The notes under the pieces: model-generated
What the model was told of the DNA's origin: nothing
Database searches by the model: none
What the model saw: the letters and a program-made list of their open reading frames with translations, nothing else
Shown here: positions 50,101 through 59,253 of the stretch, in pieces
Layout: each line of letters starts with the position of its first letter
Position numbering within the stretch: the stretch's first letter is position 1
Program-made: the position numbers and the translations under genes
Assembly (NCBI GenBank): GCA_021292105.1
Contig: CM037870.1
Span: 7,971,558 to 8,035,557, forward strand
DNA length: 64,000 nt
From: Anadara kagoshimensis
Lineage: Eukaryota > Mollusca > Bivalvia > Arcoida > Arcidae
Reading direction: 5' to 3'

Positions 50101-50928
50101 TTATCATACCTCTTCTAACTAGAATGGGCCCTACTGGACCCTGTGAGTGGCCAAAAAAGTCCCTGTTATCATACCTCTTCTAACTAGAATGGGCCCTACT
50201 GGACCCTGTGAGTGGCCAAAAAAGTCCCTGTTATCATACCTCTTCTAACTAGAATGGGTCCTACTGGACCCTTTGAGTGGCCAAAAAAGTCCCTATTATC
50301 ATACCTCTTCTAACAAGAATGGGCCCTACCCTACTGGACCCTGTGAGTGACCAGAAAAGTCCCTGTTATCATACCTCTTCTAACAAGAATGGGCCCTACC
50401 CTACTGGACCCTGTGAGTGGCCAGAAAAGTCCCTGTTATCATACCTCTTCTTACAAGAATGGCCCCTACTGGACCCTGTGAGTGGCCATAAAAGTCCCTG
50501 TTATCATACCTCTTCTAACTAGAATGGGCCCTTTTGGACCCTGTGAGTGGCCAGAAAAGTCCCTGTTATTATACCTATTCTAACTGGAATGGGCCCTACT
50601 GGACCCTGTGGGTGGCCAGAAAAGTCCCTGTTATCATATCTCTTCTAACTAGAATGGGCCCTACTGGACCCTTTGAGTGGCCAAAAAAGTCCCTGTTATC
50701 ATACCTCTTCTAACTAGAATGGGCCCTACTGGACCCTTTGAGTGGCCAAAAAAGTCCCTATTATCATACCTCTTCTAACAAGAATGGGCCCTACCCTACT
50801 GGACCCTGTGAGTGGCCAGAAAGTCCCCTGTTATCATACCTCTTTCTAACAAGAATGGGCCCTACCCTACTGGACCCTGTGAGTGGCAGAAAAGTCCCTG
50901 TTATCATATCTCTTCTAACTAGAATGGG
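41180..50928 (-). repeat. Satellite array 2: ~150 copies of a 65 bp unit containing a 5' splice site of gene 2
   Basis: The plus-strand unit is TACTGGACCCTGTGAGTGGC, CAGAAAAGTCCCTGTTATCA, TACCTCTTCTAACAAGAATG, GGCCC. Read on the minus strand (the coding strand of gene 2) it contains CCAGTAGGGCCCATTCTTG then TTAGAAGAG|GTATGA. That encodes PVGPILVRRG and a phase-1 donor, exactly what must precede the first visible gene 2 exon (G|VNWNP). A common variant carries a 5 bp CTACC insertion, giving 70 bp. Near-identical blocks recur (see the higher-order repeat finding). The right end runs into the N gap. Confidence 0.93.
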
Positions 50929-51928
50929 NNNNNNNNNNNNNNNNNNNNNNNNNNNNNNNNNNNNNNNNNNNNNNNNNNNNNNNNNNNNNNNNNNNNNNNN
51001 NNNNNNNNNNNNNNNNNNNNNNNNNNNNNNNNNNNNNNNNNNNNNNNNNNNNNNNNNNNNNNNNNNNNNNNNNNNNNNNNNNNNNNNNNNNNNNNNNNNN
51101 NNNNNNNNNNNNNNNNNNNNNNNNNNNNNNNNNNNNNNNNNNNNNNNNNNNNNNNNNNNNNNNNNNNNNNNNNNNNNNNNNNNNNNNNNNNNNNNNNNNN
51201 NNNNNNNNNNNNNNNNNNNNNNNNNNNNNNNNNNNNNNNNNNNNNNNNNNNNNNNNNNNNNNNNNNNNNNNNNNNNNNNNNNNNNNNNNNNNNNNNNNNN
51301 NNNNNNNNNNNNNNNNNNNNNNNNNNNNNNNNNNNNNNNNNNNNNNNNNNNNNNNNNNNNNNNNNNNNNNNNNNNNNNNNNNNNNNNNNNNNNNNNNNNN
51401 NNNNNNNNNNNNNNNNNNNNNNNNNNNNNNNNNNNNNNNNNNNNNNNNNNNNNNNNNNNNNNNNNNNNNNNNNNNNNNNNNNNNNNNNNNNNNNNNNNNN
51501 NNNNNNNNNNNNNNNNNNNNNNNNNNNNNNNNNNNNNNNNNNNNNNNNNNNNNNNNNNNNNNNNNNNNNNNNNNNNNNNNNNNNNNNNNNNNNNNNNNNN
51601 NNNNNNNNNNNNNNNNNNNNNNNNNNNNNNNNNNNNNNNNNNNNNNNNNNNNNNNNNNNNNNNNNNNNNNNNNNNNNNNNNNNNNNNNNNNNNNNNNNNN
51701 NNNNNNNNNNNNNNNNNNNNNNNNNNNNNNNNNNNNNNNNNNNNNNNNNNNNNNNNNNNNNNNNNNNNNNNNNNNNNNNNNNNNNNNNNNNNNNNNNNNN
51801 NNNNNNNNNNNNNNNNNNNNNNNNNNNNNNNNNNNNNNNNNNNNNNNNNNNNNNNNNNNNNNNNNNNNNNNNNNNNNNNNNNNNNNNNNNNNNNNNNNNN
51901 NNNNNNNNNNNNNNNNNNNNNNNNNNNN
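50929..51928. other. Assembly gap, exactly 1000 N
   Basis: The round length suggests a placeholder, not a measured size. It begins inside array 2 and ends in an (AG)n tract. Missing pieces expected here are the 5' exons of gene 2 and the signal-peptide exon of lectin 1. Confidence 0.98.
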
Positions 51929-52164
51929 AGAGAGAGAGAGAGAGAGAGAGAGACTTTTTTGAACTGTTTTATTTTTATTTCAAGTAATGTTTGCTAAATT
52001 GAAAGTACACTACACGAATTTAAAATATTTAAATTTTCCTTAGAATGTATAGTCAAATTATAACCTAATGTAATTATTTAATTATTAAATTAATTAAATT
52101 AATTAAATTAAACAAATGCGCTTCAGTGTCGTGCCATAATGATAATGATGTTCTTTTATTAAAG
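51929..52164. repeat. (AG)n microsatellite and AT-rich flank before lectin 1
   Basis: About 12 AG units at 51929-51953, then AT-rich sequence with a TTAAT/AATTA repeat near 52075-52110. No exon is seen before the acceptor at 52164. Confidence 0.8.
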
Positions 52165-52428
52165 ACATCAACAGCTGTCCTCCACAGTTACACAGGACAA
52201 AGTATTTAGTTGCATATAAAAACAGTACCTGCCTAGAGATTCATACGTCATCATACAAATGGGTCAATGCGAGAAAGGACTGCCAGAGCCGACATGGAGA
52301 TCTTGTACAGATACCAACGGCGGAAAAACAGAGCTTCATAATGTCACAACTTAAACGGCTTTATGCTGGGAAGGTGTGGATTGGTGCTACGGATAGGGAC
52401 CAAGAAGGCAAATGGCTTTGGGTATCAG
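52165..52428 (+). CDS. Lectin 1 exon: CTLD first half
   Basis: 264 nt, phase 1 to 1. It holds the first three Cys, the DAR/NAR-type W..ARKDCQS motif and WIGA. It has exactly the same length as the homologous exon of lectin 2 (62651-62914), and both begin D-I-N-x-C-P-P. Confidence 0.92.
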
Positions 52429-55400
52429 GTATATACGATACAATTATACAGTCAGACCTGTCTATAAATGCCACCCAAGGGAACTAATGAAAGTGGCCTT
52501 TATGAGCAGGTGACCTTTATGAGCAGGTCACTTTTATATACAGGTTAAAATAATGTGAATAAAGATCAATTGGGATACATTTCAACTGGCCTTTATCAAC
52601 AGGTTGTCCTTATATAGAGGTGGCCTTAAAGGCAGGTTTGTCTGTATTTTTAATGCAACGTTCGATTTTCTTAATTTTACGAACATTTTTATGTTTTCTA
52701 TGTATTAAGCGATGTATATTAAGTTGTTCTTAAAGGCGTTTCGACGTTGTAATTAGAGTAACGTCAAGTTTTCTGCAGCAAATGTATTTACTAAACGACA
52801 ACAATTCTTCTTGTAAATTCTGTGTTGTAGCGGTACGTTTTCTTAATATTGCGAGACTTCTTACAATTGACGTATCGCCGGTCACGCCTGCACCTGTAAT
52901 GTTCCGACACTGGCCGCAATCACGCTACCAAAGCAGCGTCACGGCAACTGATGACGTTCTGGTGCCAGTGACGTCATTAAATGGCACAATTCAGGTCGAG
53001 TTTTCACTCTTTTTGTGTGTAATTCAAGCATGACTGGCCTTTGTCGGGACATTAATTGTGGGCGTGGCCGGCGATATGTCAATTCTTATAAATTCTGTTT
53101 TGTTGCGTTAAGTTTTCTTGTGATTGCGAGACTTCTTACAATTCTACTATCTTTGAATTTTCTGTATTTGATTTCAGGTCAAGTTATGAACGGTCATTAT
53201 GGAAACTGGAGGTCTGGACAAGGTCCGACACAGTCAGGGTTTTTATTTTGGAATGGAATGTTTGAAGACTGTGCTTTGTTAGACTATTCAGATGCCGGTA
53301 GATGGCATGACTACATGTGTAATTCTTTACTTCATCGGTTTGGGTATATATGTGAATATAGTAAGTAATTAAAATATAAGTATGATATCTCTGAATCCAA
53401 AATTACCCTGGATATATTCGACGTTCCATAGTTTCATGTTCTTTTTATTCTCAATTTGGATTGCACGTGGTGGGTGTTACTAACTGAACAGGAGGTGCTT
53501 ACACTTTCGGAGCACCCGGCTTCACTTCTCTAGTGGAAGTCCACGTGCTATAAATAAATTTTTCCATTTTCAAAGTTTTTGATTGTGGTTTCTAAAAACG
53601 ATGATCGGTATGTTTGTTTTTTATTTGAAAGGGACATGTACATGCATTTTAAGTGAAATAAAACTTTTAACCTCATTTTATCTATTTCTTTGTTTTTGTC
53701 TTTTTAACAGGAAAATATAGCATGTACACTATTATTCTAATGTAGCTTTAGTTATAATTATACAGTGTTTTACTGAAAATATCTAATTTCCAAATGTATT
53801 AGTTTTCTAGTATACTGGATTAAAACATGTGGACTTTGACTGCAAGAACGGCCGAACTTCTTTTGTCGTGTCGGAAGCCATTAAAATTTTTGGGAGGTTT
53901 TGTGATGAAACCATTTTGGAAAAAAAAATGTTGGACGACAAAAGGGGTTTACTTTGGAAAGATATCTTCTCTATATTCTACTTACAGACCAGCTTGGCCA
54001 GTCTGATGTTTTGCCTTCAAAAACAACCAAAGCCCAGATGCCAAACACAAGAATAACGTCTCGTCTTACAAAACAGAGTGTTCGTGGTCAACATACGACC
54101 AACAGGAAAGCCATACAAACAACCAAACTCTCCGTTCTCAAAACGAGCACGACTAGAAGGACCTCATCGCCGACAACTGTTAATTTAAGTACAACCAAGA
54201 CTGCTGCTGTCCAAACATCTAGTTTAAAACCTGGAACTGGTACTAACACAACAACTCCTTCACAGAGCTCCAACAAATCGAGAACGCCAAAACCTACAAA
54301 TAAGCTTCCATTTGGACATAGCGTTAACACAAAGACAACACAAAAAAGTAAACAAAGTTCTGTCCAACAGCAAAACGGGAAAAAGTCAACATCAACAAAA
54401 GCAACTGTAAAGCCACAAAATGGAGTAGGTAAGGCGGATTTTAGATAATGGTGTTGTTATCTAAATAGGTTTGACAATACAACACAGAAAATTGTATTAT
54501 GTAACATGTATTATGATTTTATTTCGTTACGTCATGTAATGCTTGATACATTTACTACGGATCCTGTAAGGTTAAGTGTGAAAAATAGTTATTTTGAAAT
54601 TTCGAATTAGTATTTCGCTATTCGAAATAGTATTTCATTATATTTGCTATAGATATTTCGTATTTTGGAATATTCAGACTACTATTAGTATTTCGAAAAT
54701 ACGAAATAAGTAATGCGAAAATACGAAACCACTTTTGTGAAAAAACCCGAATTAATTATACGAAAATTACGAAATAACTTTTTAAGAACGTCAGTTTACT
54801 GGCTTAATAGTTTAACTCGCATGCTTAGCTAATCACAGTGTCTCTCACTACTTACGTCAGAATTCCGCTTTGGACGATCATAGTACGGTGAGAAAAGCAA
54901 AGTTTGCTTGTAGAAGGAAGGTAGCTTTCTCAAGTTTCAATTTTTCTTTTTCTCATACTGCAATAAAATATTCAACTTGAAAAAAACCACTCAGGTTTCC
55001 TCCAAGAACTGGCTTTCTCAATAGTAAATAGATATTGACTGGGACCTTAAACTAAAACCTAAAACCTCATTACTGCACTACACACCATTGCAGTATACCA
55101 GTAAAGTTGTTTTGTTTTAAAATATGTAATTATTTATATGTATATGAATTAATAGGCGAGCGTCATCTTGTTTTTTGTATGTTGTAGTTGCCCATCAAGC
55201 ACAGAACAAAAAGAATGATTCAACAAAAGGTGAGCTATTTAAAATACTAAATGAGTAACACATATACATGCCGGGTTGCTGTTTGGTAAAGTATTTGTGG
55301 GTGCCACTGGCTGGTAAATAGCGGAATGTCCCCCAAAAACACTTTATGCTATGATATCCGAATAATGTGCAATATTGACCATAAGTAGGTAGTTTGAATA

Positions 55401-55627
55401 GTTTCAGTTGTCTCAATATTTTTAGCGCATCTAGTTTTATTGTCCCTCTGTTGCTTTTTGTTTTTCTATTGCTTTTTGTACTCTGTTGCATTGCCTACAG
55501 CCAAGTATGTATATCTTGAATATAAATAAATGTCAAAGACCCATAAATAGATTCATGTCCGTGTTTTAGATTTAACGAGTTTCCAGTTATTCATCCTTTC
55601 ACGCCTTGAATCCAAAATGTATAAATA

Positions 55628-55669
<42 letters not shown>

Positions 55670-56478
55670 CAATATTCAAACTTAAATCCAGAAACTCTAC
55701 TAAAATATTTTTATTTCTATTTCAGTTTCAAAAGGATTGATAATTGGTGTTACACTTGGAAGTGTTGTGTGTGTTGCTTGTATTGCAGCTACAATTATTA
55801 TCCTTATAAGGTAAGTGCTAGTGTAACTTGGTTTCCCCGAATAATTTTTGTTTTGGTTTGTTTTTTCTATTTGTTTTAATATTTTAGTATACTATACTAT
55901 ACTATACTATACTATACTATACTATACTTTAGTTCCATGTTCCTTTCACACAATTTTGATTACACACTCGGCGGGTGTAGCTAGCTAAACAGGCGGTGCT
56001 TACCCTTCCGGAGCGCCCGGCCTCACATCCCTGGTGAAAGTTCACGTGTCTAACCTAATTTGTCAGTTCCAAAGTTTTTACTTTGCTTCTGGATTGTGAT
56101 TCGGACATGGATTAGTATTTTGTTTTTTATACTTAACTACATGGAAAGATACACCGTATATTTTGGAAAATCTTATTTTTGTTTTTAATTCCGGAATACG
56201 ACAGGTATTTCCAATCGTTGGAACAGTCAATCTTTGACGTAACGCGTAAACAAAAGCAATAAAGTAGTGACGTCATTTTAGAAAATATTATATAGTCCTA
56301 TAATTACATTTGGTCTCAAACAGAGTTTCATATAATAAAACAATAATAATGTAAATATATATTATATGTTATATTTAAATAATGCAATTTATTTTGTAGC
56401 GACGACGACGACGATCAGGAGACAGTATTGGAATTGAAAATCCAATTTACCCCGTGCCTGATACATTCTGATACGTAA
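52165..56478 (+). CDS. Membrane C-type lectin with Thr/Ser-rich stalk (lectin 1), 5'-incomplete
   Basis: Exons: 52165-52428, 53178-53360, 53988-54428, 55188-55229, 55726-55810 and 56400-56478, with phase-1 junctions up to the TM exon. The CTLD comes first: SCPPQ, TCLEI, KWVNARKDCQSRHGDLV, VWIGATDRDQEGKWLWVSG, FEDCALL, RWHDYMCN and FGYICEY. This gives six Cys, the long-form CTLD pattern. No EPN or QPD triplet is present, so classic Ca-dependent mannose or galactose specificity is not supported. A 147-codon Thr/Ser/Lys-rich stalk follows with N-x-S/T sites (NTT, NKS, NLS), then a spacer and a ~25-residue hydrophobic segment (IIGVTLGSVVCVACIAAT). The product is a type I membrane receptor-like lectin, probably for immune or self/non-self recognition (inference). 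The signal-peptide exon is missing, presumably in the N gap. Confidence 0.85.
52450..52645. mobile_element. MITE of the CAAACCTG...AAAGGCC family
   Basis: CAGTCAGACCTGTCTATAAA at the left and CTTAAAGGCAGGTTTGTCTG at the right, with GAGCAGGTGACCTTTATGAG inside. In lectin 1 intron. Confidence 0.75.
52804..53143. mobile_element. MITE (TTGACRTATCGCCG family) between two ~63 bp direct repeats
   Basis: The MITE is 52865-53084 (AATTGACGTATCGCCGGTCA and GGCGATATGTCAATT). The flanks 52804-52867 and 53081-53143 are diverged direct copies sharing ATTGCGAGACTTCTTACAAT and TAAATTCTG. In lectin 1 intron, just before the second CTLD exon. Confidence 0.8.
53178..53360 (+). CDS. Lectin 1 exon: CTLD second half
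   Basis: 183 nt, phase 1 to 1, acceptor GTATTTGATTTCAG. It encodes GQVMNGHYGNWRSGQGPTQS, then FEDCALLDYSDAGRWHDY, MCN and YICEY. The usual Ca-site triplet position reads around GPTQSG and the WND position reads RWHDY. Confidence 0.92.
53385..53630 (+). mobile_element. Retroelement 3' fragment (GTAGCTAGCT family)
   Basis: It begins ISESKITLDIFDVP in the coding-end part, then AACAGGAGGTGCTTAC and GAGCACCCGGCTTCACTTC. Confidence 0.55.
53711..53745 (+). CDS. Possible alternative terminal exon of lectin 1
   Basis: A strong acceptor (TTTGTCTTTTTAACAG, ending 53710) follows the CTLD exon. Joined in phase 1 it would add RKYSMYTIILM and stop at TAG 53743-53745, giving a lectin without stalk or TM. 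This rests on the splice signal only. Confidence 0.25.
53988..54428 (+). CDS. Lectin 1 exon: Thr/Ser/Lys-rich stalk
   Basis: 441 nt, phase 1 to 1, acceptor CTATATTCTACTTACAG, donor GTAAGG. It is rich in Thr, Ser, Lys, Gln and Asn with no Cys and no hydrophobic core, as expected of an O-glycosylated stalk. The upstream part of the long open frame (from 53954) is intron. Confidence 0.85.
54585..54790. repeat. Degenerate TTTCGAA/TACGAAA-rich tract
   Basis: Many ATTTCGAA, AATACGAAAT and GAAATA blocks, imperfectly palindromic. Type not recognised; in lectin 1 intron. Confidence 0.5.
55188..55229 (+). CDS. Lectin 1 exon: short juxtamembrane spacer
   Basis: 42 nt, phase 1 to 1, encoding VAHQAQNKKNDSTK. 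It is symmetrical, so it can be skipped without a frame change. Confidence 0.65.
55631..55667 (+). repeat. (CT)n microsatellite
   Basis: About 18 CT units upstream of the lectin 1 TM exon. Confidence 0.92.
55726..55810 (+). CDS. Lectin 1 exon: transmembrane segment
   Basis: 85 nt, phase 1 in and phase 2 out. It encodes VSKGLIIGVTLGSVVCVACI and AATIIILI, a single hydrophobic helix followed by a basic stop. Acceptor TTTCTATTTCAG, donor ATAAG|GTAAGT. Confidence 0.85.
55888..55928 (+). repeat. (ACTAT)n pentanucleotide repeat
   Basis: About eight ACTAT units, abutting a GTAGCTAGCT retroelement fragment (55925-56125) in the intron before the lectin 1 tail exon. Confidence 0.9.
55925..56125 (+). 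mobile_element. Retroelement 3' fragment (GTAGCTAGCT family)
   Basis: TTTAGTTCCATGTTCC, GGCGGGTGTAGCTAGCTAAA and GGAGCGCCCGGCCTCAC. It starts after the coding-end portion, showing a different 5' truncation point. Confidence 0.55.
56400..56478 (+). CDS. Lectin 1 terminal exon: cytoplasmic tail, frame uncertain
   Basis: With the visible junction the tail reads S, five Asp, then QETVLELKIQF, ending at TAA 56476-56478. The same bases read one frame away give five Arg, then SGDSIGIENPIYPVPDTF and TGA at 56469-56471. That frame has a basic juxtamembrane patch and an NPxY motif, which looks more like a real receptor tail. A one-base assembly or reading difference at the junction may hide the true frame. 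Confidence 0.6.
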
Positions 56479-57833
56479 TAGTTTAATTGTTTTGACTACA
56501 ATTCAGTCTTGTACATAATGATGTAAATATTTACCAGTGTATGGAACATGTATATAGATAGGAACAGTTTGTGTTGTGTTGTTTAAAACTAGTGTGTTCT
56601 TAGTCAGAACGTAGAAACTGAAGTGTGTGCAATTTTTCCGTACTGGGAGTTTTGAGCCGAACATTCAATGATGTAAGTCTCAAAGTGAATACAATATCAT
56701 ATGGTCAGTGTACATTATCGACTTAAACATTATCATCAAATACAAATCCTATATCGCACGGAGGACATATTTTATTTCTATTGTCATATATCTTCTTTTT
56801 AAAAAATATCATTCAATAATTCAAAAATAATAAATAATTCTATGAATAAATCACTGAAAATTACAAAAATATCATTGTTTGTAAAATGTTACCATTACCT
56901 GAGAAAAAGAAAGAAAATAAGAAATGTGACTTTTACATCGATAGAGGGTATGCAATATTAACATACAATTTTCTTGTTTTGTTTTCAATGGACTTTCTGC
57001 TGTTGTCGTCCCAGACACTCTTAGACATTACGATTTTTAGAACCATCCTCTGGAATTTTTTCCCGAAGAGTTTGTTAAACATTTCGATTTTAGGACCAAC
57101 TCCCGAGATTTGTTTCGAAGATTTTCTTGGTTTGTATCATTGTAAAATGTTTAGACAATCTGGCCATTAGTATATGTCCATTAAAACAATATCGTGATAT
57201 TTAAACCTGCTAATAATACTCATTTACATGTAGATTTGTTGTTGCATTTAAATAAAATTGTTTTGTTACCAGTATTTTATTGATTGGAAATGTTTGATGT
57301 AACAGATACTTTCATAGATTAGGTATATATCAACAATAAATATATATATAATGTTCCCAGCTGAAGCCATGTACATGTAAATGCATTTCAATTGCAAATT
57401 TCTTTTCTCTATTATTAAAAAAGTTTTACAGAAAATATATGTTTGGTTACTTAAAAACTGAATTGACTCAACACACTTTAAAGAATCAATGGAATTATTT
57501 TTTGCGATGACTTATCCATCAAGTGAGGTTAGGATGAGACTCAAAGAAAACTGGGACATTTCTTTAATTGAACAAGCTGGTGTAAATAAGTGTTTTTTTT
57601 ACTTTGCTTTTGGGTTGTAATTTGACCAAGGACAAGTTTGACCTCTTAATGCACTTCTATTTGAATCTAATTATTACAGGGTTTTGAAGTTCTATCGGCG
57701 TCATTAATGTCTTATTAACTTAAGTGTATATAAATTTTAACAGTGTTTGCAATCGTCTAAGATAGTTCGTATCACACCGCGAAGCACACGGAAGTACCTG
57801 TGCTTGGCTTAGCCTTGTGCGACCACAACATTG
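56479..57833. other. 3' region of lectin 1, no further gene
   Basis: AT-rich with several AATAAA-like signals (for example near 56829 and 57252). The 94-codon ORF at 56886-57170 shows no domain, and its sequence looks like UTR or intergenic DNA. Confidence 0.5.
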
Positions 57834-58085
57834 TATAGATAAATAACTTTGACCTGTCCGCTTGACCTTTCATTTAAATATTTATCACGGACCAAGTACA
57901 TGTGTGTATAGGTAACACAGGTATACATCTGTATATATCGGTCATGAGATATACTCACCTCATAGAGTACACCTGTGTACTGTGTTTATCAAGTTGGATC
58001 TTAACACTACCGATTTATTGGGTAGACCCTCCTATATGAATATTCCTAATGAAAGGTCAAACGGACAGGTCAATGTTGTTTACCT
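57834..58085. mobile_element. MITE with GACCTGTCCG termini
   Basis: AACTTTGACCTGTCCGCTTG at the left and CAAACGGACAGGTCAATGTT at the right. Confidence 0.8.
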
Positions 58086-58132
58086 TTTTTATATTTATAT
58101 AGATTATATATCGGTATCAAAATACAAACATA

Positions 58133-58255
58133 TAAGTAAATAACATTGACCTGTCTGATTGACCTTTCATTACTGAGGAACATGATGATCATCCAACATA
58201 TGGGTAGTATTAAGATTTGCTGTTAATACATACATCTATGCAATTCATGTTTAAC

Positions 58256-58303
<48 letters not shown>

Positions 58304-58386
58304 ACATGCTACCTATTCATAAATGAACTGGTCCATATTATTGTTTAAATTAAAGGTCAAGTGGACAGGACAATGGAGTTTGCCTG
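58133..58386. mobile_element. MITE with GACCTGTCCG termini containing poly-A
   Basis: ACATTGACCTGTCTGATTGA and GTGGACAGGACAATGGAGTT flank a body interrupted by a 43-base A run (58259-58301). Confidence 0.75.
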
Positions 58387-58499
58387 TATGTTTGTTCAAA
58401 TCACAACTCCAAATGCACAGTATGAAAACTTTGATAGACGATTATCAGTAGTTTAATTAGATAATATATTTGAGTCATAATAAAGCGAACCAATTAATG

Positions 58500-58710
58500 A
58501 ATATTGAATGAATTACGTTTTACGTCCCAGCCATGTATTTTCACTTACATCTAGATGTAACCAGCTATTGATGAAGTTGTAACAGATACCTTTAACGTAT
58601 TTTATGACAATGAACAATATCACGCCTACTGTAACACGTGATCATGTCTCAATCGGGTTGCAATGTATCACCCGGAGAAAAATCAAATTGACTAGCCGCA
58701 AAGGGGTCAC
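58500..58710 (-). mobile_element. Diverged SINE B-like fragment
   Basis: AATTACGTTTTACGTCCCAG corresponds to the antisense SINE B end (GGTGTTTAACGTCCCAG). The head is not clear. Confidence 0.4.
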
Positions 58711-58817
58711 CGCTCGGGTTCAACAAATGGACATGCTAAATTTTTTTATCAATGGCTCATCAACCCGATGACTTAAAATCAATTGCTACTAAATATTTGT
58801 AAACATTACACTCCCCA

Positions 58818-59055
58818 TATAGACAAACAACATTGACCTGTCCGCTTGACCTTTAATTTAAGTAAACGCGTACATGTATTTATTATAGATAAGGTTATTT
58901 ATTTATAGAAAACACAATTGTTAATTTCGTCTACCTAATGGAAAATATTTTCAAAGAGTAAACATGTGCATTGTTTATATATTAACTTCGAATACTAACA
59001 CTACCAGTGTATTGGTGGATCTCCTTAATTAAAGGTCAACAGGACAGGTCATATG
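58818..59055. mobile_element. MITE with GACCTGTCCG termini
   Basis: AACATTGACCTGTCCGCTTG at the left and GGTCAACAGGACAGGTCATA at the right. Confidence 0.75.
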
Positions 59056-59117
59056 TATATGTCCATACACAGAAACCTTTCCTTCAACCGACGTTAAGTG
59101 CAATACACACTAATTAT

Positions 59118-59232
59118 CACAATGATAACACGTTATGAACGACGGGTATCTTTACCTATTTGATAACACGTTATGAACGGGTATCTTTACATATTTGATA
59201 ACACGTTATGAACGGGTATCTATCTTTACATA
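59118..59232 (+). repeat. ~36 bp repeat, three copies
   Basis: GATAACACGTTATGAACG and GGTATCTTTACATATTT repeat in tandem just left of the TIR element. Confidence 0.85.
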
Positions 59233-59253
59233 TTTAGCTGTATCATTATTCAC

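Noticed and set aside
41545..50522. Several 60-82 codon + strand ORFs with CEWPEKSLLSYLF-type repeats
   Set aside because: They are frames of the 65 bp array. The biologically meaningful strand is minus, where the unit matches the exon edge of gene 2.
50738..51997. 419-codon ORF on the + strand
   Set aside because: It is satellite sequence read through 1000 N and into an AG repeat; not a gene.
52782..53177. ORFs overlapping the intron before the second CTLD exon
   Set aside because: They run through a MITE and its flanking repeats; only 53178-53360 is exon.
53954..53987. Upstream part of the stalk ORF starting at ATG 53954
   Set aside because: A splice acceptor at 53987 with matching phase places this part in the intron; the stalk begins at 53988.
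54088..54330. 80-codon minus ORF, Val/Leu-rich
   Set aside because: It is the antisense shadow of the Thr/Ser-rich stalk exon of lectin 1.
56886..57170. 94-codon ORF
   Set aside because: No start context, domain, splice partner or conservation signal; it lies in the AT-rich 3' region of lectin 1.
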